DNA of 64,000 bases from JBIYSM02 sp044759095 (lineage in GTDB: Bacteria; Bacillota; Bacilli; Brevibacillales; Brevibacillaceae). Where the stretch lies: the NCBI RefSeq assembly GCF_044759095.2, contig NZ_JBIYSM020000015.1, positions 17,185-81,184 of the forward strand, given 5' to 3'. Positions 1 to 7,751 of the stretch are shown in pieces; the stretch's first letter is position 1; the number at the start of each line of letters is the position of its first letter. The position numbers and the translations under genes were made by a program. Below the pieces are notes generated by a model that had not been told where the DNA came from, did not search any database, and saw only the letters and a program-made list of their open reading frames with translations.

Positions 1-7
1 TAAATAA

Positions 8-40
8 TTAGTTTATTAATAGTTAAGTAATTAACTAATT
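8..40. promoter_or_regulatory. Putative MarR operator (left copy)
   Basis: This AT-rich stretch holds nested inverted repeats: AATTAGTT (6-13) with AACTAATT (33-40), and TAGTTAA (20-26) with TTAACTA (31-37). The same 7-bp half-sites recur upstream of the adjacent marR gene (559-577). It lies downstream of marR, so it probably serves a gene beyond the left edge of the window. Binding is inferred from the shared half-sites only. Confidence 0.45.
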
Positions 41-91
41 GGGGTTTTTTGACCCCGTCACGGTACGGTAACGGGGCTGCGGGATTGGATG

Positions 92-493
92 TCAGGCTTC
101 GATTTTCTCCAGCAATTTCAACAGGGTGGCCTGCTCTTCCTCCGAGAGTCGCTGAAATCCGGACATGACCGTTTCCTCGTAGACGGGCCATGCCTGCTCC
201 AAAGTATTTCGACCGGATTCCGTAAGGTGGACCAGTACCCTGCGTCGGTCCTCAGGATCAAACTCGCGGTGAACCAATCCCATTTTCTCCAGTGCATTCA
301 ATAACCCGCTCACATTGGCCCGAGTCACAGCCAGATCGTCCCCCAGCTCAGAAGGGAGCGCTGGTTTTTCAAAACGTCGCAGGGATACCAAGAGACATAG
401 CCGCCCAAGCGTCAATCCGAAAGGCTGCAGCCGTTCTTCCAGCCGGCGAACGGAGAAGGCGTTGGTCTTGTAGAGGGTGAGGAACAGTTGCAC
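92..493 (-). CDS. MarR-family transcriptional regulator
   Basis: A winged-helix DNA-binding repressor of about 133 residues, close to the usual MarR length of about 140. The wing region is typical: the recognition helix lies around TRANVSGLLNALEKMGLV and is followed by the acidic-basic FDPEDRRRVLVHLTESG segment. MarR proteins usually sense phenolics, drugs or oxidants and repress a neighbouring transporter or enzyme gene. The start is uncertain: the GTG at 493 has no good ribosome binding site, while an AAGGGGG element about 50 bases upstream has no ordinary start codon in frame near it. The gene probably autoregulates through the dyad at 559-577; its other target may lie left of the window. 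Confidence 0.85.
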   Translation of the reverse strand: MQLFLTLYKTNAFSVRRLEERLQPFGLTLGRLCLLVSLRRFEKPALPSELGDDLAVTRANVSGLLNALEKMGLVHREFDPEDRRRVLVHLTESGRNTLEQAWPVYEETVMSGFQRLSEEEQATLLKLLEKIEA

Positions 494-558
494 AGGCAGA
501 ACAGGATTTTTGAAAGGATTCCAGCTTGAGATGGAGATTCCCCCTTTAAATTAACCAC

Positions 559-577
559 TTAACTATTTATTAGTTAA
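559..577. promoter_or_regulatory. Putative MarR operator (marR promoter copy)
   Basis: A perfect inverted repeat TTAACTA-TTTAT-TAGTTAA just upstream of marR. Its half-sites match those at 20-37 in opposite order. It is a good candidate for autoregulation; this is inferred, not known. Confidence 0.5.
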
Positions 578-587
578 TTATTATAGC

Positions 588-620
588 GCAAAAAACCCAA
601 CCGGAAAAGGTTGGGTTTTG
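588..620 (-). terminator. Rho-independent terminator of the ArsB/NhaD-type transporter gene
   Basis: On the minus strand an 11-bp stem (AAAACCCAACC with GGTTGGGTTTT) and short loop run into six T residues. It lies 13 bases after the transporter stop codon and insulates it from the marR promoter. Confidence 0.85.
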
Positions 621-632
621 CCTGGGCGACAC

Positions 633-1922
633 TTACGACGCAAACACGAAGTAACGAAGATAGATGTACAGATGAGAAATGACAATGCTCAACAGCATCA
701 AAGGGAAGGCCACGTACATAAACTTGAGGAACGTAATCGGGTATTTTTCCTTGGCCGCCATGCCGACCACGATTACGTTGGCGCTTGCCCCGATAATCGT
801 TCCGTTTCCGCCCAGGCAGGCGCCGAGCGCCAAACTCCACCAGAGCGGCTCCAGATTTTGAATGCCCAGCACGCCCATCTCCTTGATCATCGGAATCATC
901 GTCGCCACGAACGGAATGTTGTCGATGAAGGCGGACGCTATGGCGCTCAACCAGAGAATGATCAGGGACGTAAAGAGGGTGTCTCCCCCTGTCAGGTTAA
1001 TCGCCCACTCTGCCACCATGGCAATTACGCCGGTGTGCACCAATCCGGAGACGAGGATGAACAGGCCGGCAAAGAAGAAGATGGTGCTCCACTCCACTTT
1101 TTCCAAGGCCTCTTCCAGGTAGTGTTCACCCGTCAACAAGAGCAGCAGGAACGCACCGGTCAGAGCGATGGTAGCGGACTCCAGATGCAGCGCACCGTGC
1201 AATATGAACCCGAGGATGGTCAGCCCCAGCACGGTGAGGGATTTCTTCAGCAGCACGGGATCGGTAAGTTCGTCTTTTTCGTTCAGGTCCATCAGATTGG
1301 CCTGCAAGTCAGGAGAGGATTTCAACTGCCTCCGATAAATGAGAACCAGAATGGCAACCGTCACAACAAATACAATCAACGCCGCCGGAGCCAGGTTGTT
1401 GACAAACGCCATAAAGGTCAGCTCAGGAACGGCGCTGCCGATCATGATGTTCGGCGGATCTCCGATCAGCGTAGCTGTCCCCCCGATGTTGGAGGCGAGA
1501 ATTTCACTGATCAGGTACGGCACCGGGGTAACCTTCAACTGTCGGGCGATACTGAAGGTAATCGGCACCATCAAGAGTACAGTCGTCACATTGTCCAGCA
1601 GCGCGGACGCCAATGCCGTAATCGTACAGAGCGCCACCAGAATTTTCACCGGCTCCCCGCGCACCTGCTTGGCTGCCCGGATCGCCAGGTATTTGAAAAC
1701 GCCTGTCTGGGACGTGATGGTCACAATAATCATCATCCCGATGAGCAGTCCCAGCGTGTTAAAGTCGATGTGCTCAATCGCTTCTTCCTGGCTGACGATG
1801 CCAAACAGCACCATCAGGATCCCGCCGATCATGGCAATGATCGTACGGTGGATTTTTTCCGAAATGATAAAAGCGTACGTAATGGCAAACAGTCCAATTG
1901 CAAGCAGAGCCTGGTTTCCCAT
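633..1922 (-). CDS. ArsB/NhaD-like ion transporter (SLC13/IT superfamily)
   Basis: A polytopic inner-membrane transporter of 429 residues with about 11-12 hydrophobic segments. It is of the ion-transporter superfamily that includes ArsB, NhaD and the Bacillus proteins annotated as arsenic/citrate-type permeases. Characteristic family motifs are visible: LLDNVTTVLLMVP around residue 108 and ASNIGGTATLIGDPPNIMIG around 145, and the second half repeats the pattern (FIDNIPFVATMIP, GGNGTIIGASANVI). The true substrate (arsenite, Na+/H+ exchange or dicarboxylate) cannot be read from the sequence, and no ArsR or ArsC gene sits beside it. Start ATG 1922 has a GGGGGAG site. It is a single gene with its own terminator. 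Confidence 0.8.
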   Translation of the reverse strand: MGNQALLAIGLFAITYAFIISEKIHRTIIAMIGGILMVLFGIVSQEEAIEHIDFNTLGLLIGMMIIVTITSQTGVFKYLAIRAAKQVRGEPVKILVALCTITALASALLDNVTTVLLMVPITFSIARQLKVTPVPYLISEILASNIGGTATLIGDPPNIMIGSAVPELTFMAFVNNLAPAALIVFVVTVAILVLIYRRQLKSSPDLQANLMDLNEKDELTDPVLLKKSLTVLGLTILGFILHGALHLESATIALTGAFLLLLLTGEHYLEEALEKVEWSTIFFFAGLFILVSGLVHTGVIAMVAEWAINLTGGDTLFTSLIILWLSAIASAFIDNIPFVATMIPMIKEMGVLGIQNLEPLWWSLALGACLGGNGTIIGASANVIVVGMAAKEKYPITFLKFMYVAFPLMLLSIVISHLYIYLRYFVFAS

Positions 1923-2018
1923 CTCATCTCCCCCATTTTCTTATTAGTTGTGCTCTCCCGAAATCGCATTATGCAACAGAAATGACCCGCTTTTGGCGAA
2001 AAGTACCAAAAAACGGCA

Positions 2019-2049
2019 AAAAGGAGCCTGTTTTGTGACAGGCTCCTCC
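2019..2049 (-). terminator. Terminator after rpmG
   Basis: A 10-bp perfect stem (AGGAGCCTGT with ACAGGCTCCT) is followed on the minus strand by a T run. It lies about 65 bases past the rpmG stop and before the transporter gene. Confidence 0.75.
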
Positions 2050-2111
2050 AAATTTCGCACATATGCAATTTCTCTTATATCATAACAAAAGTCAGTATGT
2101 TTGTAAAATAC

Positions 2112-2261
2112 TTATTTGGTCTCGCGATGCAGAGTATATCGCTTCAACCGCGGCGAGTATTTCCTCAGCTCCAGACGCTCCGGATTGGTTCGCTTGTTTT
2201 TGGTGGTAATGTAGTTGCGGTCCCCTGTCTCGGTGCACTGCAAGGTAATTTTCACTCTCAT
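2112..2261 (-). CDS. rpmG: 50S ribosomal protein L33, zinc-free (C-minus) form
   Basis: A 49-residue L33 read from the minus strand, beginning MRVKITLQCTETGDRNYITT and ending LKRYTLHRETK. It has a single Cys instead of the two CxxC pairs of the zinc-binding form, so it is the C-minus paralogue. In many bacteria such paralogues are made under zinc starvation (Zur regulon) to release zinc from ribosomes. Its position 21 bases behind a YciC-like gene, another classic Zur target, fits that role. Start ATG 2261 has an AAAGGAG site. No Zur box is visible upstream because the yciC 5' end is missing. Confidence 0.9.
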   Translation of the reverse strand: MRVKITLQCTETGDRNYITTKNKRTNPERLELRKYSPRLKRYTLHRETK

Positions 2262-2282
2262 CTTCTATCGCTCCTTTCTCTG

Positions 2283-3296
2283 TTAGATGACGGTTTCGAC
2301 AACTGTGTTCGTCGTCGGCAGCGGGTCGGCAAACGCTCTCCAGTCGGCAGCCATCTCTTCTGCTGTCAGCAGGCAGGCGTCCAGTGACTCGATCAGCTCT
2401 TCGCGATCCATGTCGATTCCGATAAAGACCAGTTCAATCACGCGATCTCCATAATCGGAGTCCCATGTATCCGCCCATTCCGGATCCTCAGCCAGCACGG
2501 CGCGCTTCTCTTCTTCCGGCAGGGCAGCCACCCAATATCCCGCGGTACCGATTTCAATGGAGGGACCTGCCTGACTGAGCGTCATGGCCAGGTCGTTGCG
2601 CGTAGCCAGCCAGAAAAATCCCTTGGCCCGCACCACCTCTTCCGGCCAATTGGCGAGCCACTGGCGGAACCGCTCCGGGTGAAACGGCCGGTTGCGGCGG
2701 TAAACAAAAGAGGCAATTCCGTACTCATCGGTCTCCGGTGTATGCTCCTGCTTCTGCAGCTCCTGAATCCATCCGGCAGACTGGCTTGCCTTTTCAAAGT
2801 CAAACAGGCAGGTGTTGAGAATTTCGCGCGGATCTACCTTGCCGTGGCTGGATCGCAGGAATCGGGCAGACGGCTGCAGTTTGCGCAGCACGCTTTCCAA
2901 TTGGCGAAGATCGTCTTCCGCCACCATGTCGCACTTGTTCAAGATCAGCACGTCACAAAACTCGATTTGGCTGATCAACAGGTCCACTACTTCCCTCTGG
3001 TCCTCTTCGCTCGCCGCCTGATTGCGCTCCAGCAGGCTTTCTCCCGAGGAAAAGTCATGCCAGAAGCGGTAGGCGTCGACGACCGTTACCATGGTATCGA
3101 GACGGCAAATCGCCGAGAGGTCAATCCTGTTGGCTTCGTCTACATAGGTAAAGGTTTGCGCCACCGGTACCGGTTCCCCAATGCCCGTCGACTCGATCAG
3201 GATATAGTCGTATTTGTTTTCCCGGGCTAGCCGCTCCACTTCCTGCAGCAAGTCCTCCCGCAACGTACAGCAGATGCAGCCGTTCGACATCTCCAC
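2283..3296 (-). pseudogene. 5'-truncated YciC-like COG0523 GTPase (zinc metallochaperone)
   Basis: The 337-residue frame matches B. subtilis YciC/ZagA from about residue 65 onward: it opens with the GCICC metal-binding CxCC motif, then has ESTGIGEP, an NKCD guanine-specificity motif, and the C-terminal CobW_C region. Everything before that is missing, including the Walker A P-loop (GxxxxGKT) that should lie about 50 residues upstream. In-frame translation is blocked by a TAG two codons before the GTG at 3296, and the upstream neighbour's terminator ends only about 20 bases away. So the gene has lost its promoter, any Zur box and the nucleotide-binding N terminus. It is almost surely non-functional as a GTPase. 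It heads an apparent operon with rpmG. Confidence 0.8.
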
Positions 3297-3315
3297 AATC
3301 TATTCTTATACGTCA

Positions 3316-3346
3316 AAAAAACCTCTGAGTTTTCCCAGAGGCTACA
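3316..3346 (-). terminator. Terminator of the SDR-arsR operon
   Basis: CCTCTG and CAGAGG arms flank an 8-base loop and are followed by seven T residues on the minus strand. The stem starts within the last codons of the ArsR gene. Confidence 0.85.
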
Positions 3347-3644
3347 TACAGGTCGTTTCCACCGTGTGGATCAACTGCTTCAACAGATCAAGCGAGTGTT
3401 CCAACGCAAGCGAGTAATACCGCTGCGTCCCCTTCTGCTCAATCTCCACGAGCTTGTTGTCCCGCAGTATTTTCAGGTGGTGGGAGATGGCTGGCCGCGA
3501 CAGCGTGGCGTGCTCCGCAATCTCGTTCACGGTCAGCTTTTCCTTTTCCGCCAGCAGCAAAATGATGTCCTGGCGGGCCGGGTCAGCCAGTGCCTGAAAG
3601 AGCGGAATACAGGCTCGGAACAGCTCAACGGCTGGCTGGGACAT
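3342..3644 (-). CDS. ArsR/SmtB-family repressor (SdpR-like)
   Basis: A 100-residue winged-helix repressor. The recognition segment (NEIAEHATLSRPAISHHLKI, about residues 40-59) and the KGTQRYYSL wing are typical of SdpR/YozA-type ArsR proteins. No metal-binding ELCVCDL box is present, so it is not an obvious metal sensor. Start ATG 3644 is chosen because of the AGGAAGGAG site just upstream; a longer reading would run into the preceding SDR gene. It follows the SDR gene by 17 bases. The perfect palindrome at 4461-4486 in front of the SDR is its likely operator. Confidence 0.88.
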   Translation of the reverse strand: MSQPAVELFRACIPLFQALADPARQDIILLLAEKEKLTVNEIAEHATLSRPAISHHLKILRDNKLVEIEQKGTQRYYSLALEHSLDLLKQLIHTVETTCM

Positions 3645-3661
3645 GGTTCTTCTCCTTCCTC

Positions 3662-4441
3662 CTACGCTTTTTCCTGTATCATGCGCACCACCGACGTCAC
3701 AAGCTTTCTCGGCAGGAATCGGACGGAGTTGGCCAGCAGGCGGTTTTTCCACCCTGGAATGACGATGGTCTTCCCGTTCAAAAAGGCATCGTACCCGATC
3801 CGCGCCACCGTCTGCACATCCATGACGCCGCTCTTGAACAGCTTCGACTGCTGCAAGTTGGCACGGGATTCGAAGCCGGTGGCCGTCGCTCCCGGACAGA
3901 GGGCAGTCACGGTCACGTTCGTCCCCTTCAGCTCGTTTTCCAGCGCTTCCGTAAAGGAAAGCACGTATGCCTTGGTCGCATAGTAGACGGCCATCATCGG
4001 CCCCGGTTGAAAGGCTGCGGTAGAGGCAACGTTCATGATTCGTCCCTTGTTCCGTTTTACCATATCAGGCAGGAACAGCTTGGTTAAATGAGTTAACGTG
4101 ACGACGTTCAGTTCAATCATGTTCAACTCGTCCTGCAGATCGGTCTCGATGAATTTGCCGTAAAGGCCATACCCTGCGTTGTTGACCAGCATGTCAACTC
4201 TCAGGCCGTTTTCCCGAAGCTCCTCGTACAGCGCCGTGACGTGATCCTGCCGTGTCAAATCCTTGACGACGACCGCAACGTTCACGCCGTGGGCCGTTTC
4301 CAACTCCCGCTTCAATTGGTTCAACTTTTCCGCATTTCTGGCCACTACGATCAGATCGTAGCCGTCCCGGGCAAACAGCTTTGCCAGTTCCCAGCCGATA
4401 CCGCTGGAGGCGCCTGTAATCAAAACGCGCTCGTTTTTCAT
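3662..4441 (-). CDS. SDR-family oxidoreductase (YqjQ/DltE-like)
   Basis: A 259-residue classical short-chain dehydrogenase. The N terminus carries the NAD(P)-binding TGASSGIG motif (about residues 9-16), then NNAG (about 87), the catalytic Ser (NVASTAA) and YxxxK (YYATK about 154). The C-terminal basic stretch RNRLLANSVRFLPRKLV is usual for this subgroup. The substrate is unknown. It is the first gene of a two-gene operon with an ArsR-type repressor, which suggests ligand-induced expression. Confidence 0.88.
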   Translation of the reverse strand: MKNERVLITGASSGIGWELAKLFARDGYDLIVVARNAEKLNQLKRELETAHGVNVAVVVKDLTRQDHVTALYEELRENGLRVDMLVNNAGYGLYGKFIETDLQDELNMIELNVVTLTHLTKLFLPDMVKRNKGRIMNVASTAAFQPGPMMAVYYATKAYVLSFTEALENELKGTNVTVTALCPGATATGFESRANLQQSKLFKSGVMDVQTVARIGYDAFLNGKTIVIPGWKNRLLANSVRFLPRKLVTSVVRMIQEKA

Positions 4442-4460
4442 CTATCATCACCAGACCGTT

Positions 4461-4486
4461 TATATGTTTAATTGTTTAAACATATA
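4461..4486. promoter_or_regulatory. Perfect palindrome, putative ArsR operator
   Basis: TATATGTTTAA and its exact reverse complement TTAAACATATA are separated by TTGT, 20 bases upstream of the SDR start. An 11-bp perfect dyad with a 4-base centre fits a dimeric winged-helix repressor. The linked ArsR gene is the obvious candidate. Confidence 0.6.
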
Positions 4487-4557
4487 ATAAATGATCGGCA
4501 TCCTTCTGTCAAACAGTGCAGGGGAACGCCGCACCCTGCATCGTTCCCCTGTCCACA

Positions 4558-5199
4558 TCATTCGAAACTGTTTTCAATCACAAGCTGCTCCAACGGAAAG
4601 CGCATCGTCGGATAAGCAGGAGCGGCCGCTTTGCCCACCGTAATCATCATCACCGGAATGTATCGCTTTGGAATGTTCAGCTCCCGGATCAGCGCGTCCC
4701 TGTCAAAGCCTCCCATCGGGCAGGTATCGTACCCTTTTGCCTTTGCTGCCAGCATCAGCTGCATGGCTGCCAGAGATCCGTTGAGAATGGCTTCGTCGCG
4801 GGCGATCTGGGGATTGCCGCGATACGCCCCTTCGATCTGTTGGATCATCGTGTCGCGCACCTGTTCGTTGACATACCCTTTTTCCAGTGCATGATCGTAA
4901 ACAGGACGTGCCGACTTGTCCGCTTCGAGATCTCCCAGCACAATGATGGTTGCCGAGGAGTCCACCACCTGCCGCTGACCATAGGCGATGGACAGCAGGC
5001 GCTCTTTTTTCGCTGCGTCTGTGACCACCAGAAAACGCCAGTGCTGCAGGTTCCACGAGGAAGGCGCGGTAGCCGCCAAACGCAGGATTTCATTCAGCTC
5101 CTGGCGCGGTATGGCTGTTCCCGGCTGGTATTTGCGTACGCTGTGACGCGCTTCCATGACTTCCTCTGCCGTCATCGCTTGCTTCACGTTTGTGTTCAT
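4558..5199 (-). CDS. Nitroreductase-family flavoprotein
   Basis: A 213-residue FMN-dependent NAD(P)H oxidoreductase of the nitroreductase family, like B. subtilis YodC/MhqN. The FMN phosphate-binding RHSVRKY motif is at the N terminus, followed by APSSWNLQHWRF. The C-terminal half has CPMGGFD and the (M/V)MITVGKAA strand. Such enzymes reduce quinones or nitro-compounds. Start ATG 5199 is preferred over an upstream TTG because of the AGGAG spacing. A hairpin (CAGGGGAACG/CGTTCCCCTG, 4518-4552) after the stop may act as a weak terminator, though it lacks a T run. Confidence 0.88.
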   Translation of the reverse strand: MNTNVKQAMTAEEVMEARHSVRKYQPGTAIPRQELNEILRLAATAPSSWNLQHWRFLVVTDAAKKERLLSIAYGQRQVVDSSATIIVLGDLEADKSARPVYDHALEKGYVNEQVRDTMIQQIEGAYRGNPQIARDEAILNGSLAAMQLMLAAKAKGYDTCPMGGFDRDALIRELNIPKRYIPVMMITVGKAAAPAYPTMRFPLEQLVIENSFE

Positions 5200-5391
5200 G
5201 TTCGTCAACTCCTATTGTGTAATGTAATGGCGAACGTTGAACATCTTATTTGATCAGGCTGAAAGTGACAACCTCTCAGCTGTAAGCGAAGTGTAGGGGA
5301 GCGGACGCATACCTTAGCTTTGCTCTCCCGGTTGCAAATCATGAATGGATCAGGTACATTCATTGCTACCATTTGTTGAAGGAGGGTTCAC

Positions 5392-6135
5392 ATGTTACTG
5401 GAAAATCAAGTAGTGCTGGTAACCGGTGCAGGCAGAGGCATCGGTCGGTCCGTCGCCGCCACTTACGCATCCAAGGGCGCCGTTGTCGTCATTGCGGAAC
5501 GGAACGCCGGCGACGGAGAAACTGCCGTACAGTCCATACAGGAACAAGGCGGACAGGCCGTCTTTATCCAAACCGACGTCAGCGTCCCTGCCGATATCGA
5601 GCAGTTGTTCCGGCGAGTGGACGAGCAGTGGGGACGGCTTGACGTCCTGATCAACAACGCGGGCATCACCATGTGGAAATCGCCTTACGAGCTGTCGTTG
5701 GAGGAGTGGGATCGCGTGGTAAACACCAATCTGCGCAGTGTATTCCTCTGCTCGCGGGAAGCCGCCAGACTGATGCGCCGCACAGGGGGAGGTGCCATCG
5801 TGAACATCGCCTCCACTCGCGCCCACATGTCGGAGCCCGATACCGAGGCGTACGCTGCAAGCAAAGGCGGTGTTCTGGCTCTCACCCATGCTCTTGCCGT
5901 TTCCTTGGGACCTGACCGCATCAGGGTAAATGCTGTCTCCCCTGGATGGATTGAAACCGGCGACTATTCGATGCTGCGGCCGGAGGACCACGAACAGCAC
6001 CCTTCCCGCCGCGTCGGCAAGCCGGATGACATCGCCCGCGCCTGCCTCTATCTGACGAGCCCCGAAAATGACTTCATCACCGGTGCGGAGCTGGTGATCG
6101 ACGGCGGGATGTCACGCAAAATGATCTATATCTAA
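5392..6135 (+). CDS. SDR-family oxidoreductase
   Basis: A 247-residue classical SDR: TGAGRGIG cofactor motif (about residues 12-19), NNAGIT (about 89), catalytic Ser in VNIASTRAH, and YAASKGG (about 155) supplying Tyr and Lys. The PGWIETGDY and DFITGAELVIDGGMS segments are typical of the FabG/glucose-1-dehydrogenase-like group. It has a strong GAAGGAGGG site and stands alone on the plus strand between minus-strand operons. The substrate is unknown. Confidence 0.88.
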   Translation: MLLENQVVLVTGAGRGIGRSVAATYASKGAVVVIAERNAGDGETAVQSIQEQGGQAVFIQTDVSVPADIEQLFRRVDEQWGRLDVLINNAGITMWKSPYELSLEEWDRVVNTNLRSVFLCSREAARLMRRTGGGAIVNIASTRAHMSEPDTEAYAASKGGVLALTHALAVSLGPDRIRVNAVSPGWIETGDYSMLRPEDHEQHPSRRVGKPDDIARACLYLTSPENDFITGAELVIDGGMSRKMIYI

Positions 6136-6138
6136 AAA

Positions 6139-6172
6139 AACGAAAGGAACACGCGTCAACGTGCTCCTTCCA
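6139..6172 (-). terminator. Terminator of the nagB operon
   Basis: An imperfect 10-bp stem (AAGGAGCACG with CGTGTTCCTT) overlaps the last codons of nagB and is followed by TTCGTTTTTTT on the minus strand. It lies just behind the stop of the convergent SDR gene. Confidence 0.65.
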
Positions 6173-6890
6173 CTTTGGCATAGGCAAGTTTGTCAAAAAA
6201 GAAATGGGCGTTGGGGTGGGTCTGCAGAACGCTGGCCGGCATGGACGGGGTGACCTCCCCTTGAATGGCCCTTTGAACAGCCTCTGCCTTTTTCGGACCG
6301 TCCGCAGCCAATATTACCTTCTTGGCCTCCATGATATGCTTGATCCCCAGCGTAATCCCTTGCGTAAGCTCTTTTTGTTCCTTGAAATACTTTTGTCCCA
6401 CTGTCTTCGTAACGTTATCCAGATCGATCACATGGGAGTAGTTTTCGAAGGAGACGCCCGGCTCGTTAAATCCCAAATGTCCGTTTACGCCTAATCCAAG
6501 CATAATCAGGTCAAGCGAACCATGCCGGAAGATCACCTCATCGATTCGGCGGCACTCAGCCGCCAAATCATCAGCCTTTGCATCAAAGAAGTGAATCTGC
6601 GACTCTTTGATCCCCAGCGGATGGAAAAGCTCATGATAAAGAAAATGTTGGCAGCTGCCTTCATCTTCAATGCCGAGCCCTACCCATTCATCCAGGCCCA
6701 CGAAGGTCGCCCGGCTAAAATCAATCCTTCCCGCTTTCGCCGCTGTTACAAGCTCGCGATAGGTTCCGAGCGGTGTGTTGCCCCCAGGAAGACAGATCAG
6801 CGCATTCGGCTTTTCCCGCAAGAAATCAATGATGCTTTGGGCAATGCTTTTCGACATTTCGTCGTAACTAGCAAACACATGGATATTCAT
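6156..6890 (-). CDS. nagB: Glucosamine-6-phosphate deaminase
   Basis: Converts glucosamine-6-phosphate to fructose-6-phosphate and ammonia in the cytosol. The 244-residue protein has the sugar-phosphate binding loop LPGGNTPLGTYREL, the FVGLDEWVGL strand with the catalytic Asp, and GLGVNGHLGFNEPG with the catalytic His. Start ATG 6890 is preferred over the upstream in-frame GTG (6905) because GTGGAGG lies 6-9 bases before it. It is the last gene of a ROK regulator / sugar ABC importer operon. No nagA deacetylase is present, so the imported sugar is probably glucosamine or a deacetylated chito-oligomer, or nagA lies elsewhere. Confidence 0.92.
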   Translation of the reverse strand: MNIHVFASYDEMSKSIAQSIIDFLREKPNALICLPGGNTPLGTYRELVTAAKAGRIDFSRATFVGLDEWVGLGIEDEGSCQHFLYHELFHPLGIKESQIHFFDAKADDLAAECRRIDEVIFRHGSLDLIMLGLGVNGHLGFNEPGVSFENYSHVIDLDNVTKTVGQKYFKEQKELTQGITLGIKHIMEAKKVILAADGPKKAEAVQRAIQGEVTPSMPASVLQTHPNAHFFFDKLAYAKVEGAR

Positions 6891-6904
6891 CACTGTTGCC
6901 TCCA

Positions 6905-7750
6905 CTATTCTTTAATGCCGCCTGCAACCATCCCTTGCACCAAAAAGCGTTGAAAAATGATCGTAATGACGAGGGGAGGAATCGTTGCCAGGACTCCGCC
7001 CGTTGCGATCATGCCGTAATCAACCGCGTTTTTGCCGCTGAATTCGGCGATGGCTACAGAGATCGTTTTTGCTTCAAGCGATGACGTGAACAATAGTGAG
7101 AAGAAAAATTCGTCCCAGGCCAACAGAAACGCCAGTATGCCCGTTGCAATGATACCGGGCCGTACAATCGGAAAGATCACGTACCACAGTGTTTGCAATC
7201 GGCTGCAGCCATCTACCGCTGCCGCTTCATCAAACTCTTTGGAAATGGAAGTAAAATAACTTTGCATGACCCATATGACAAACGGGATCACGAACGTCAG
7301 ATCCAATAATACCAAGGTCCATTTGGAGTCAAGCATCTGCATGCTGCTAAAAAGCAGATACAACGGAATCACAATGACAACCGGTGGAATCATGTAGGTA
7401 AACAGGAATACATATACCAAATTCTTCCTGAACGGAAACTCATACCGCGAAATGGCGTAAGCAGCCAATCCGCCGACAAACAATGCAATGACCGTAACAA
7501 TGGATGCAACCGTAAAACTGTTGATCATGGAAATTTTAAACGCGTACGCCATGTCATTGTTGGGATTGGCAAAGATATCCCTGTAACGTTCAAACGTCAG
7601 GTTGTCCGGTATCCACTTGAGCGGTGTGGTTGTCAGGTCTTTTTGATAGGAAATGCTGGAGATAACCAGCCACACAAAGGGAGCCAATGTAAAGAGAGCG
7701 ACACACAACGCGAATCCGTACTGGAGCAGGCGGAATGGTTTGCTTCTCAT
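6905..7750 (-). CDS. Carbohydrate ABC transporter permease (MalG type)
   Basis: A 281-residue inner-membrane permease with six predicted helices. The EAA loop that docks the ATPase is visible (FDEAAAVDGCSRLQTLWYVI, about residues 171-190), and the C terminus FLVQGMVAGGIKE is typical of the MalG/UgpE group. It works with the adjacent MalF-type permease and lipoprotein. No ATPase gene is present; in Bacillales such importers share a common ATPase such as MsmX (established for related systems, inferred here). Confidence 0.9.
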   Translation of the reverse strand: MRSKPFRLLQYGFALCVALFTLAPFVWLVISSISYQKDLTTTPLKWIPDNLTFERYRDIFANPNNDMAYAFKISMINSFTVASIVTVIALFVGGLAAYAISRYEFPFRKNLVYVFLFTYMIPPVVIVIPLYLLFSSMQMLDSKWTLVLLDLTFVIPFVIWVMQSYFTSISKEFDEAAAVDGCSRLQTLWYVIFPIVRPGIIATGILAFLLAWDEFFFSLLFTSSLEAKTISVAIAEFSGKNAVDYGMIATGGVLATIPPLVITIIFQRFLVQGMVAGGIKE

Positions 7751-7751
7751 C

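Noticed and set aside
618..1985. Long open frame of about 455 codons on the plus strand
   Set aside because: It is exactly antisense to the ArsB/NhaD-type transporter, has a low-complexity Arg/His/Gln-rich translation and no family resemblance: a shadow of GC-rich codon use.
4518..4552. Hairpin after the nitroreductase gene as a rho-independent terminator
   Set aside because: The stem is good but no T run follows on the minus strand; not listed as a terminator feature.
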